Assembly (NCBI GenBank): GCA_011525265.1
Contig: WTHV01000105.1
Location: forward strand, 1-9,815
DNA: 9,815 nucleotides
Reading direction: 5' to 3'
DNA from: Alphaproteobacteria bacterium
GTDB lineage: Bacteria > Pseudomonadota > Alphaproteobacteria > Puniceispirillales > Puniceispirillaceae
This document shows positions 1-6,834 of this stretch, one piece after another. The translations under genes and the position numbers were made by a program. Under the pieces are notes generated by a model. It was not told the origin of the DNA and ran no database searches. It saw only the letters and a program-made list of their open reading frames with translations. How positions within the stretch are numbered: the first letter of the stretch is position 1; the number at the start of each line of letters is the position of its first letter.

Positions 1-1022
1 AAATTACTTGTGGCCATATCAAGGGCTTGGCTTTGGGCATTGAGCCTTTCAACAGGATGGACAAGCCCTCTCATCGACCCAGCCAATAGCTGTTCAGCAC
101 TTTGCAGGCGTCGTGCCATTGCCGTTTTGCGCCGGCTATCAAGCTCGGCGATGCGTGCCCTGATGTCAGCCTTCACAGGTGTTGCCATCTCGGCCGCAGC
201 CGTTGGTGTTGGCGCGCGCCTATCAGCCACATAATCAAGCAATGTTGTATCAGTCTCATGTCCGATAGAAGAGATAAGCGGTATCGTGCTTGCCGCCGCC
301 GCACGCACAACCGCCTCTTCGTTAAATGACATTAAATCTTCGAGCGAGCCACCGCCACGCGCCACAATCAACAAATCAGGGCGTGGCAATGATCCATCAT
401 CTGTCATCTGATTAAAGCCGTTAATAGCGGCCGTGACTTGTTCTGCTGAGCCTACCCCTTGGACAAGCACAGGCCAAACAAGCACATGAGTACCGAATCT
501 ATCGCCAAGCCTATGGAGGATATCTTGAATAACCGCGCCTGTTGGGCTTGTGACAATACCGATGGTGCGCGGGAAGAAGGGAAGGGGTTGTTTGCGCTCT
601 TGGGCAAATAGCCCTTCTGCCTCAAGGCGTCTTTTGCGCTCTTCTAGCTGTTTTAACAGCGCGCCCTCGCCTGCTATCTCAAGTTGCCTGACAACCAGCT
701 GATATTTTGACTGGCCTGAAAAACTTGTTAATTTGCCTGTGGCGATAACCTCAAGCCCTTCTTCGGGTCGCACATCAAGTCCTGCCGCGACGCCCTTCCA
801 GACAACCGCACCCAGATTATGCGTTTCATCTTTTAAGCTGAAATAGACATGACCAGAGCCAGGAAAACTAGGGCGCGAAATCTCACCCTTCACCCGCACA
901 TACTCAAAAGCAGATTCAAGCGTGCGCTTTACAGAGGCTGACAGCTCGCCAACAGTAATAAATGGGGCATTATGGTTTTCGCTCACGGAAGTCTCACTAT
1001 CTTGTATTTCGGCCAATAACAT
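1..1022 (-). CDS. xseA: Exodeoxyribonuclease VII large subunit, 3' part cut off by the window edge
   Basis: XseA is the catalytic large subunit of exonuclease VII, which with several copies of XseB degrades single-stranded DNA in the cytoplasm during repair. I translated the minus strand. An N-terminal OB-fold-like part (ITVGELSASVKRTLE, then VRVKGEI and GHVYFSLKD) is followed by the catalytic region, with TIGIVTSPTGAVIQD, LLIVARGGGSLEDLMSFN, IPLISSIGHETDTTLLD and DRRAPTPTAAAEMATP, all typical of the family. About 328 to 340 residues are present; the C-terminal coiled-coil part lies beyond the left edge. The start is uncertain. ATG at 1022 has a GGA 9 bases upstream. An in-frame GTG at 986 (MSENHNAPFITVGEL) has GTGAG 6 bases upstream and would fit the usual short N-terminus equally well. 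The gene is divergent from purD. The frame is open throughout. Family assignment is very secure. Confidence 0.96.
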   Translation of the reverse strand, partial: MLLAEIQDSETSVSENHNAPFITVGELSASVKRTLESAFEYVRVKGEISRPSFPGSGHVYFSLKDETHNLGAVVWKGVAAGLDVRPEEGLEVIATGKLTSFSGQSKYQLVVRQLEIAGEGALLKQLEERKRRLEAEGLFAQERKQPLPFFPRTIGIVTSPTGAVIQDILHRLGDRFGTHVLVWPVLVQGVGSAEQVTAAINGFNQMTDDGSLPRPDLLIVARGGGSLEDLMSFNEEAVVRAAAASTIPLISSIGHETDTTLLDYVADRRAPTPTAAAEMATPVKADIRARIAELDSRRKTAMARRLQSAEQLLAGSMRGLVHPVERLNAQSQALDMATSN

Positions 1023-1050
1023 AGTAAATAGTCCATATTTATGGCATATC

Positions 1051-1074
1051 AGGATGCGTTCCGCATCTTTTTTT
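1051..1074 (+). terminator. Terminator-like hairpin with T7 run in the purD leader
   Basis: GATGCG (1053-1058), loop TTC and CGCATC (1062-1067) form a perfect 6-bp stem. A1051 and G1052 can extend it by pairing with T1069 and T1068. Seven T follow at 1068-1074. This is the layout of a Rho-independent terminator read on the plus strand. It is odd because no plus-strand gene lies upstream and purD begins 22 bases later. It could be a leader attenuator, a block to transcripts entering from the left, or simply a protein-binding dyad. The fold is by eye and its function is unknown. Confidence 0.5.
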
Positions 1075-1095
1075 CAATGATTGGCTGATGATACA

Positions 1096-2355
1096 ATGAA
1101 AATTTTAGTGATTGGCGGTGGCGGCCGTGAACATGCGCTTTGTCAGGCGATAGCGGCATCACCTTTGTGTGATGATTTGCATATCGCGCCCGGCAATCCT
1201 GGTATGGTATCCCTTGGTACCTGTCATAAAATTGATGCCGAAGATACGCTTGGCTTATTTGACCTTGCCTGCTCTCTTGCCGCTGATTTGGTGATTATTG
1301 GCCCTGAAGCCCCGCTTGTTGATGGGCTTGCCGATAGATTAGAAGCCGCAAACATCCCTGCCTTTGGCCCCTCTGCTGCGGCCGCGCAGCTTGAAGGCTC
1401 CAAAGATTTTGCGCGCCAGATATGTGCGCGTGTTAATGTCCCACAACCGCATTTTAAATCATTCACAAATGCCGAAGATGCCTTATCGCACGCGGACAAA
1501 CTCAATGGCTATTGCGTGATTAAGGCTGATGGGCTTGCCGCTGGCAAAGGGGTTGTTGTCAGCGATGATATGAGCCAAGCAGGGCCAGCCATTATTCAAA
1601 TGCTTGGCGGCCAATTTGGGCAAGCGTCCGCGTCAATCCTTATTGAGGAGCGCATTACAGGCCCTGAGCTATCTGCCTTTGCGTTTGTTGATGGCGCCAA
1701 TACCATCTGGCTTGCCTCTGCCCAAGATCACAAACGTGCTTTTGATGATGATAAAGGGCCTAATACAGGCGGCATGGGCGCTATTTCGCCATCACCGCTC
1801 CTCACAGAAGACCTGCGCAAACAAATTATGGACGAGGTGATTAACCCTGTCGCACAAGAAATGGCAGATGCTGGCACGCCCTATCGCGGTATTTTATATG
1901 CCGGCCTTATGATGACACAAGATGGCCCAAAAGTGATCGAGTTTAATTGTCGTTTCGGTGACCCTGAGGCAGAAGTTATCCTGCCGCGCATGAAAAGTGA
2001 TTTGGTGACATTAATCTGTGACTTGCGCAAAGGCATATTATCACGTGCTGAGATGTCAGAAGATATTGGCGTGACAGTCATTATGGCAACAAAGGGCTAT
2101 CCTGGCGCTTATGAAAAGGGCAGTCTTATCTCTGGATTAGAAGAGGCAGGTGCACCAGACGATACCATGATTTTCCATGCTGGAACCTCGTTGAATAGTG
2201 TTGGTGATTTACAAGCCTCTGGCGGGCGTGTTTTGGCAGTAACCGCCCTTGCTAGCACGCAAAAACAAGCGCGTGATAAAGCCTATGATGCGATCAGCAA
2301 GATCTCATGGGATGAGGGATTTTATCGCACCGACATCGCCAAAGAGACGTCTTAA
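1096..2355 (+). CDS. purD: Phosphoribosylamine--glycine ligase (GAR synthetase)
   Basis: PurD joins glycine to 5-phosphoribosylamine using ATP, giving glycinamide ribonucleotide in the second step of de novo purine synthesis in the cytoplasm. The 419-residue protein is full length (E. coli about 430). Visible motifs are the N-terminal MKILVIGGGGREHAL (1-14), GPEAPLVDGLAD (69-80), the ATP-grasp segment ADGLAAGKGV (144-153), DHKRAFDDDKGPNTGGMGA (211-229) and EFNCRFGDPEAE (282-293), which holds the metal and substrate ligands. ATG at 1096 is chosen because MKILVIGGGG is the normal family start; a TTG at 1081 would add five residues. No good Shine-Dalgarno precedes it. A three-codon ORF (ATG 1077, TGA 1086-1088) lies just upstream. 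The stop overlaps the tadA stop by 4 bases, tail to tail. The purD promoter was not located with confidence; a weak TTGTAT-N17-TAAATA (1002-1030) would put the hairpin at 1051-1074 in the leader. Confidence 0.97.
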   Translation: MKILVIGGGGREHALCQAIAASPLCDDLHIAPGNPGMVSLGTCHKIDAEDTLGLFDLACSLAADLVIIGPEAPLVDGLADRLEAANIPAFGPSAAAAQLEGSKDFARQICARVNVPQPHFKSFTNAEDALSHADKLNGYCVIKADGLAAGKGVVVSDDMSQAGPAIIQMLGGQFGQASASILIEERITGPELSAFAFVDGANTIWLASAQDHKRAFDDDKGPNTGGMGAISPSPLLTEDLRKQIMDEVINPVAQEMADAGTPYRGILYAGLMMTQDGPKVIEFNCRFGDPEAEVILPRMKSDLVTLICDLRKGILSRAEMSEDIGVTVIMATKGYPGAYEKGSLISGLEEAGAPDDTMIFHAGTSLNSVGDLQASGGRVLAVTALASTQKQARDKAYDAISKISWDEGFYRTDIAKETS

Positions 2356-2828
2356 CGTTTGGCTTTGAAAAAATCAGACAATAATTGACCAGCTATCTTA
2401 GCAGATAGGCCGCCATAGATCTCGGGTCTGTGATGCACTGTTGCCTGATTAAAAAGATGTGCCCCATTATCCACAGCACCGCCCTTTTTATCTTCTGCCC
2501 CATAATAAAGACGCCTGATGCGGGCATGGGCAATAGCGCCGGCACACATTGCACAAGGCTCTAGGCTGACCCATAAATCGCAATCTGCCAGAGATTTAGA
2601 CCCCAAATAAGCCTGGGCTTGTGTGATGGCAAGCATCTCAGCATGGGCGGTACAATCTTGCTCACGCTCTACTAAATTATGCGCGCTTGCAATAATCGCT
2701 CCTGTGTGATGATGGGTAATCACAGCACCCACTGGCACCTCACCTTGTGCCATGGCTTGGCGTGCCAATGCTATGGCCTGCGCCATAAAATCCGCAGGCG
2801 CATCATCATGTAAATCATCTTTCAACAT
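2352..2828 (-). CDS. tadA: tRNA-specific adenosine deaminase
   Basis: TadA deaminates the wobble adenosine of tRNA-Arg(ACG) to inosine, so that one tRNA reads several CGN codons. It is a cytoplasmic zinc enzyme acting as a homodimer. The protein has about 158 residues, normal for the family. It carries VPVGAVI, the zinc and proton-shuttle motif CTAHAEMLAI, and the second zinc motif SLEPCAMCAGAIAHARIRRLYYGA, then DKKGGAVDNG. The HAE and PCxxC motifs are intact. The residue before TAHAE is Cys where many homologues have Pro; other residues are tolerated there. The start could be ATG 2828 (MLKDDLHDD) or GTG 2834 (adding Met-Ala). GTG has an AGG 7 bases upstream, while ATG fits the predicted transcription start. 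It is divergent from rluB, 65 bases away. Other cytidine/guanine deaminases share the fold, but the motif spacing favours TadA. Confidence 0.94.
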   Translation of the reverse strand: MLKDDLHDDAPADFMAQAIALARQAMAQGEVPVGAVITHHHTGAIIASAHNLVEREQDCTAHAEMLAITQAQAYLGSKSLADCDLWVSLEPCAMCAGAIAHARIRRLYYGAEDKKGGAVDNGAHLFNQATVHHRPEIYGGLSAKIAGQLLSDFFKAKR

Positions 2829-2863
2829 GGCCACAATCTAGCCTGTTTGCATGAAATTTGCAA
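2828..2863 (-). promoter_or_regulatory. Possible tadA promoter, leaderless
   Basis: On the minus strand TTGCAA (plus 2858-2863) is followed after 17 bases by TAGATT (plus 2835-2840). Each hexamer matches 4 of 6 sigma-70 consensus positions. A start 7 bases past the -10 falls on the A of ATG 2828, implying a transcript with no leader. The same TTGCAA also serves the rluB candidate. This is motif matching only. Confidence 0.3.
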
Positions 2864-2894
2864 AAGCCATCCATCCATGCCTATAAAGGCGCCA
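2858..2894 (+). promoter_or_regulatory. Possible rluB promoter, leaderless or near-leaderless
   Basis: TTGCAA (2858-2863), an 18-base spacer and TATAAA (2882-2887) match 4 of 6 and 5 of 6 sigma-70 consensus positions. The predicted start is at about 2894, the A of the first rluB ATG. A Shine-Dalgarno-like AAAGG (2885-2889) overlaps the -10, so it would be useful only to a longer transcript. Both readings cannot be the main one. Confidence 0.35.
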
Positions 2895-3838
2895 TGATGA
2901 CAGATAATAAACATGATTCCATAGCCCAAAAAGACTCACCCGCAGGCGAGCGTATCGCAAAGCGCATTGCACGTGCAGGCATTTGTTCACGCCGCGAGGC
3001 AGAACGGCTTATCTTAGAGGGCAAGGTGAAGGTCAATCAGGACGTGATTAGCTCACCAGCGCTGAATGTCACTGATACTGATAAGATTTCAGTTGATGGC
3101 AAACGTCTGCCGCAAGCCGAACAAGCACGCCTATGGCGCTATTATAAACCACGCGGCTTGATTGTCTCTGCTAGAGATGAAAAAGGCAGAGAGACAATAT
3201 TTGATGCCCTGCCCGATCATTTACCACGTGTCATTTCTGTTGGTCGCCTTGATTTTGATTCGGAAGGGCTGTTGTTATTGACCAATGATGGTGGTCTTGC
3301 CCGCCATCTGGAATTGCCCTCAACAGGCTGGTCACGCCGCTATAAGGTGCGTGTTCAGGGCCGTGTTGATGAGGCGCGCCTTGCAGAGCTGAAACATGGC
3401 ATCACTGTCGAAGGGGTGCGTTATGGCGAGATTGAAGCGAGCCTTGAGACTCAAATGAATAGTAATGCCTGGCTGACGATTGCGATTAAAGAGGGTAAGA
3501 ATCGTGAAGTACGCCGTATCATGGAACATCTTGGTCATCCCGTAAGCCGCCTTATCAGGCTGTCTTATGGGCCGTTCCAACTTGGCAATTTGGACAAAGG
3601 CAAAGTCGAAGAAATCCGCCCCTCTATCTTAAAAGAACAGCTTGGCGGCGCAGATAGCAAATCCTATCAAGCAGGTTTAGATGGCCCGCTACCACGCAAT
3701 GCCAAAAAGCCGCGCAGGCCAAACCCTTCTGCAAAATCGGCAGAGAAGAACAACCAAAAGCCGACCTTGAAATTGGGCAAGAAACAAGCAAAGGGCAAAT
3801 CAGATGCAGATAATCGCCGGCCAAAAAAGAGGCGCTAA
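2894..3838 (+). CDS. rluB: RsuA/RluB-family 23S rRNA pseudouridine synthase
   Basis: RluB-type enzymes convert a uridine of 23S rRNA (U2605 in E. coli) to pseudouridine during 50S maturation. The 314-residue protein has an N-terminal S4 RNA-binding domain (18-72, with GERIAKRIARAGICSRREAE), then the catalytic domain. The catalytic motif VGRLDFDSEGLLLLTNDG (116-133) carries the nucleophile Asp120, and GKNREVRRIMEHLG (201-214) is a further family signature. Residues 251-314 form a basic Lys/Arg/Pro-rich tail without predicted fold; E. coli RluB also has a basic tail. ATG 2894 is preferred, with the adjacent ATG 2897 as an alternative: AAAGG lies 4 or 7 bases upstream. A TTG at 2858 would overlap the promoter. 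The last 35 bases overlap rsmD, so the two rRNA-modification genes are almost certainly co-transcribed. RsuA or RluE would be alternatives, but length and tail favour RluB. Confidence 0.9.
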   Translation: MMTDNKHDSIAQKDSPAGERIAKRIARAGICSRREAERLILEGKVKVNQDVISSPALNVTDTDKISVDGKRLPQAEQARLWRYYKPRGLIVSARDEKGRETIFDALPDHLPRVISVGRLDFDSEGLLLLTNDGGLARHLELPSTGWSRRYKVRVQGRVDEARLAELKHGITVEGVRYGEIEASLETQMNSNAWLTIAIKEGKNREVRRIMEHLGHPVSRLIRLSYGPFQLGNLDKGKVEEIRPSILKEQLGGADSKSYQAGLDGPLPRNAKKPRRPNPSAKSAEKNNQKPTLKLGKKQAKGKSDADNRRPKKRR

Positions 3839-4358
3839 ACTCATCAGCGTTGACGGGCAGTCCGTTCGTCCCACTGCCCAACGCACACGTGAATCTCTGT
3901 TCAACATCCTGCAAGGTGGCAAACTTAGTGATGGCCTGACAGATATCCGCGCGCTTGATTTATTTGCTGGCTCTGGCGCCCTTGGCCTTGAGGCCTTATC
4001 ACGCGGCGGCGCCCATTCCTATTTTGTGGAAAAAGCACCTGATGCAGTTGCTGTGATAAAGCAGAATATCGCAAAGCTTGGCTTTGATAGACAATCATCT
4101 GTCTTGCAGAGTGATTGCACAACCACATCTCGTTGGGTTTATGAGCCTGTTAATCTGGTATTTTGTGACCCGCCTTATGATAAGGGATTGGCTTTGCCTG
4201 CCCTTGCGAATTTCAAAAAATTAGGCGCCTTTTCTGATGATGCGCTCGTAATTATCGAAGCGCGCAAGACAGAACGTTTTGACTTTCCTGACGGGCTAGA
4301 GCTTGTTGATGAGCGTCGCTATGGCATAGCGGCATTATATTTCCTGCGCTATCGCTAG
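3804..4358 (+). CDS. rsmD: 16S rRNA (guanine(966)-N(2))-methyltransferase
   Basis: RsmD uses S-adenosylmethionine to methylate N2 of G966 of 16S rRNA in the assembling 30S subunit. The 184-residue protein is full length. It has the family start MQIIAGQKRGAKL, then RPTAQRTRESLFNIL (22-36), the SAM-binding loop LDLFAGSGALGLEALSRG (51-68), an acidic SAM contact in FVEK, and the catalytic motif DPPY (122-125) of N-methyltransferases acting on exocyclic amines. ATG 3804 is supported by the conserved N-terminus and by AGGG 8 bases upstream. The start lies inside the coding sequence for the basic tail of rluB, a 35-base overlap in another frame, which suggests coupled translation. The gene ends 10 bases from the mutL stop, tail to tail, with no clear terminator between them. 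Confidence 0.95.
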   Translation: MQIIAGQKRGAKLISVDGQSVRPTAQRTRESLFNILQGGKLSDGLTDIRALDLFAGSGALGLEALSRGGAHSYFVEKAPDAVAVIKQNIAKLGFDRQSSVLQSDCTTTSRWVYEPVNLVFCDPPYDKGLALPALANFKKLGAFSDDALVIIEARKTERFDFPDGLELVDERRYGIAALYFLRYR

Positions 4359-4368
4359 AGATAATCTG

Positions 4369-6258
4369 CTATCGTCTGCCAAATAATTTTTCAATATCTT
4401 TCAAAGATAATGAGACATAAGTCGGCCTGCCATGATTACATTGCCCTGAACGAGGTGTGACTTCCATCTCACGCAATAAAGCATTCATCTCATGCCCATT
4501 TAAAGCGCGCCCTGCCCTAACAGACCCATGGCATGACATGGTAGCAATGACATGTTCAATTTGCTGATCAAAGCTAAGAGACGTGCCTATCTCAGCGAGT
4601 TCTTCTGCCAGATCACTGACGAGTTTTTTGGCATCAACCTCACCCACTATGGCAGGTGTCTCACGGACAATCACAGCCCCCTCACCAAAGGCTTCTATGA
4701 CAAGCCCTGCCTGTTTGACCAAATCAGCCTGTGCAATAAGCGCCGCGCACTGATCATCTGGCAGATCAATAACCTCTGGCAATAATAATATCTGAGACGG
4801 TGCTTCCCCTGTCTCCATCGCTGCTTTCATGCGCTCCATCACAAGGCGTTCATGTGCTGCATGCTGATCAATAATCACCATACCCTCAGCTGTCTCACTC
4901 ACAAGATACGTGTTGTGAAGCTGTGCTTTTGCCGCGCCTAATGGGGCATTATGCAAGCGGGCCACCTCATCTTGATCAGTTGGTGCGATGGGCGCTTGTG
5001 GAGGGGCTTCTGCTATCTCGGATGACATAGTCTGCGCGGCTTGTGCCGCACGCTCTGATGCCGCAGCGCTTAATGGCTGTGACGATGCCAAATGAGACGG
5101 GACTTGCCAGTCAGCATAGGCTGACGGGGTCCGGTAATGCGGGACATATGATGAGGCGCCTGTCACAGAGGCTTTGGGAAAAGACGCGCTGCCTGTTTTG
5201 GTCGCATCTGATTGAAAATAGCGCAAACTATCACCACCAGACTCTGCCGGATTATTCAGCGCGGCATCACGCAAATGCGACATAACAGACCCAACAATAA
5301 GAGAGCGAATACCAGCTTGATCTTGAAAGCGCACCTCTGCCTTTGCCGGATGCACATTCACATCCACTAAGGCAGGCGGAACGGTGAGGAATAACACTGC
5401 CATAGGATGCCGCCCTCGTGGCAAGGTATCACCATAGCCAGCGCGCAAAGCACCAAGAAGCAACCTGTCTCTAACAGGGCGGTTATTAACGAAAAAATAC
5501 ATCTGTGCCGTGGTAGGCTTATTCATTGTTGGCAAGCCAATAAGCCCTGTCATCATCGCCTCATCACGGCGCGCATCAAGCATGATGGCTTGTTCGGAAA
5601 AAGCACGACCTATGACATCACCAAGGCGTGCCGCACGCCCTGCCTCATCATCAAGACGTCTGACATAATGGAGAAGACGCCTTTGCCCATCAAATGCTTC
5701 AAATGATATTTGTGGCCATGCCATAGCAAGCCGCTTTATCACATCCACACAATTGCCTGTCTCTGTGCGTGTGGTCTTCATGAATTTTAAGCGCGCAGGC
5801 ACATTTGCAAATAGGTCTTTGACAATAATGGTGGTGCCTTTTTCCATTGCATGAGGGATGGCTCTACCAATTGTCCCCTTGTCAATTTCCATTGCCCAGC
5901 CATGCGCCTCACCCCCTGTGGCAGAGCGCATTATCATGGTGGAAACAGACCCGATTGAGGGCAATGCCTCACCGCGAAATCCAAAGGAATTTATATCAAA
6001 TAAATCAGCAGTTGGCAGCTTTGAGGTGGCATGGCGTTGTATCGCAAGACCAAGCTCATCACAGCTCATCCCCTTGCCATCATCACTGACAATAATCTCT
6101 CTCAGGCCACCTTCAGCTAGGGTAATGCTAATATGGCTAGCGCCAGCATCAATAGCATTTTCGACAAGTTCTTTTAGCGCCGCAGAGGGTCGTTCAATCA
6201 CCTCACCAGCCGCAATTTGATCAACTAAATGAGAGGGAAGTAGTCTGATATCAGCCAT
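4369..6258 (-). CDS. mutL: DNA mismatch repair protein MutL, endonuclease type
   Basis: MutL is the ATP-dependent matchmaker of mismatch repair, acting after MutS on newly copied DNA. The 629-residue protein has the GHKL ATPase domain at its N-terminus: AAGEVIERPSAALKELVENAIDAGA (16-40, catalytic Glu33, Mg-binding Asn34), DDGKGM (59-64), RHATSKL (75-81) and FGFRGEALPSIGS (92-104). NVHPAKAEVRF (301-311) closes the N-terminal module. A linker rich in Ala, Ser and Pro spans about 335-435. The C-terminal dimerization domain holds DQHA(x)2E(x)4E (Asp464 to Glu475), SCHGSVRAGR (575-584) and GQCNHGRP (605-612), the metal-site motifs of nicking MutL proteins found in bacteria without MutH. ATG 6258 is preceded by GAGG 5 bases upstream. 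It follows the DUF3035 lipoprotein gene after 21 bases and is probably the last gene of the ileS operon seen here. Confidence 0.97.
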   Translation of the reverse strand: MADIRLLPSHLVDQIAAGEVIERPSAALKELVENAIDAGASHISITLAEGGLREIIVSDDGKGMSCDELGLAIQRHATSKLPTADLFDINSFGFRGEALPSIGSVSTMIMRSATGGEAHGWAMEIDKGTIGRAIPHAMEKGTTIIVKDLFANVPARLKFMKTTRTETGNCVDVIKRLAMAWPQISFEAFDGQRRLLHYVRRLDDEAGRAARLGDVIGRAFSEQAIMLDARRDEAMMTGLIGLPTMNKPTTAQMYFFVNNRPVRDRLLLGALRAGYGDTLPRGRHPMAVLFLTVPPALVDVNVHPAKAEVRFQDQAGIRSLIVGSVMSHLRDAALNNPAESGGDSLRYFQSDATKTGSASFPKASVTGASSYVPHYRTPSAYADWQVPSHLASSQPLSAAASERAAQAAQTMSSEIAEAPPQAPIAPTDQDEVARLHNAPLGAAKAQLHNTYLVSETAEGMVIIDQHAAHERLVMERMKAAMETGEAPSQILLLPEVIDLPDDQCAALIAQADLVKQAGLVIEAFGEGAVIVRETPAIVGEVDAKKLVSDLAEELAEIGTSLSFDQQIEHVIATMSCHGSVRAGRALNGHEMNALLREMEVTPRSGQCNHGRPTYVSLSLKDIEKLFGRR

Positions 6259-6279
6259 GAGGCCCTCTTTTTGTGGGGT

Positions 6280-6822
6280 TTATTCTAGCGGGATTTTTGT
6301 ACCTTCAATCCCATCAATGCCAATTGTGGCACCATCTGTTGGCACCCTGCCTTGCAATTTATTGGCACGCAATCTGACATCTTCTTGCATTTGGTCAAGA
6401 ACAGGCCCGACATCTGGCAGACCGCCAAAGACAATCTGGAACGGTAAGCGACGCTCAAAACGAATGCCAGCTGTTTCTTGGTCAACAAGCGCGCGGATAT
6501 TCTCTGGCACGGCATTAAAAGCAAACAAATCATCATAACCTTGTGCTGTGCCGTCTGATACCCCAAGCAAAGCAATTGTTTGGTCACGTGCTGAAATAGA
6601 CCCTGTGTTCACAACCGTCTCATCACCACCCGTTACATCACCTGGGCGGGCGTTAAAGCCTGGCGGTAATGAGAGGGGCGGGCGCACAACCACTTCAAAT
6701 TCATCTGGCACTGATTTCTCAGACCCGATGGCTTGTTTGAAATCTGAACAGCCGCTCAACGACAATACCGCTAGTGACGCACCAGCGATTAGTTTTGCAA
6801 AATTGTTAAATGACTTTGTCAT
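6280..6822 (-). CDS. DUF3035 lipoprotein, BamF-like
   Basis: The 180-residue product starts with a lipoprotein signal: basic MTKSFNNFAK, a hydrophobic stretch LIAGASLAVLSL, and the lipobox LSGC with Cys25 as the lipidated residue. Ser follows the Cys, so there is no Asp(+2) inner-membrane retention signal, and outer-membrane sorting is expected if the E. coli Lol rule holds. The segment VPDEFEVVVRPPLSLPPGF with a nearby RPGD is typical of the alphaproteobacterial DUF3035 family. Members of this family have been named BamF, an accessory lipoprotein of the outer-membrane beta-barrel assembly complex described in Caulobacter; I recall this rather than deriving it, so the role is given as likely only. 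ATG 6822 has AAGGA 9 bases upstream. It begins 12 bases after lspA, whose peptidase would cleave its signal. Lipoprotein status is strong; the exact function is moderate. Confidence 0.85.
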   Translation of the reverse strand: MTKSFNNFAKLIAGASLAVLSLSGCSDFKQAIGSEKSVPDEFEVVVRPPLSLPPGFNARPGDVTGGDETVVNTGSISARDQTIALLGVSDGTAQGYDDLFAFNAVPENIRALVDQETAGIRFERRLPFQIVFGGLPDVGPVLDQMQEDVRLRANKLQGRVPTDGATIGIDGIEGTKIPLE

Positions 6823-6834
6823 CTCGGGTCATCC

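Noticed and set aside
10..329. Two plus-strand open frames at the left edge
   Set aside because: Both lie opposite the conserved catalytic region of xseA, which reads without interruption on the minus strand.
1092..1097. TACAAT overlapping the purD ATG as a -10 element
   Set aside because: The resulting transcript would start inside purD, downstream of the conserved MKILVIGGGG start, and no -35 stands at the right distance.
2868..2880. Short CATC repeat run between tadA and rluB
   Set aside because: Only about three units long, within normal chance for a spacer, and no sign of a phase-variable tract.
4393..4408. Near-perfect palindrome TATCTTTCAAAGATA near the 3' end of mutL, considered as a terminator for rsmD or mutL
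   Set aside because: It lies within mutL coding sequence, has almost no loop, is AT-rich and has no T-run after it on either strand.
5858..6220. 120-residue open frame antisense to the start of mutL
   Set aside because: It is the complement of the conserved ATPase motifs of mutL, has no family resemblance and no ribosome binding site, so it is a shadow frame.
6285..6587. 100-residue minus-strand frame inside the DUF3035 lipoprotein gene
   Set aside because: It is a shifted frame of a gene with a clear lipobox, ribosome binding site and family motif.
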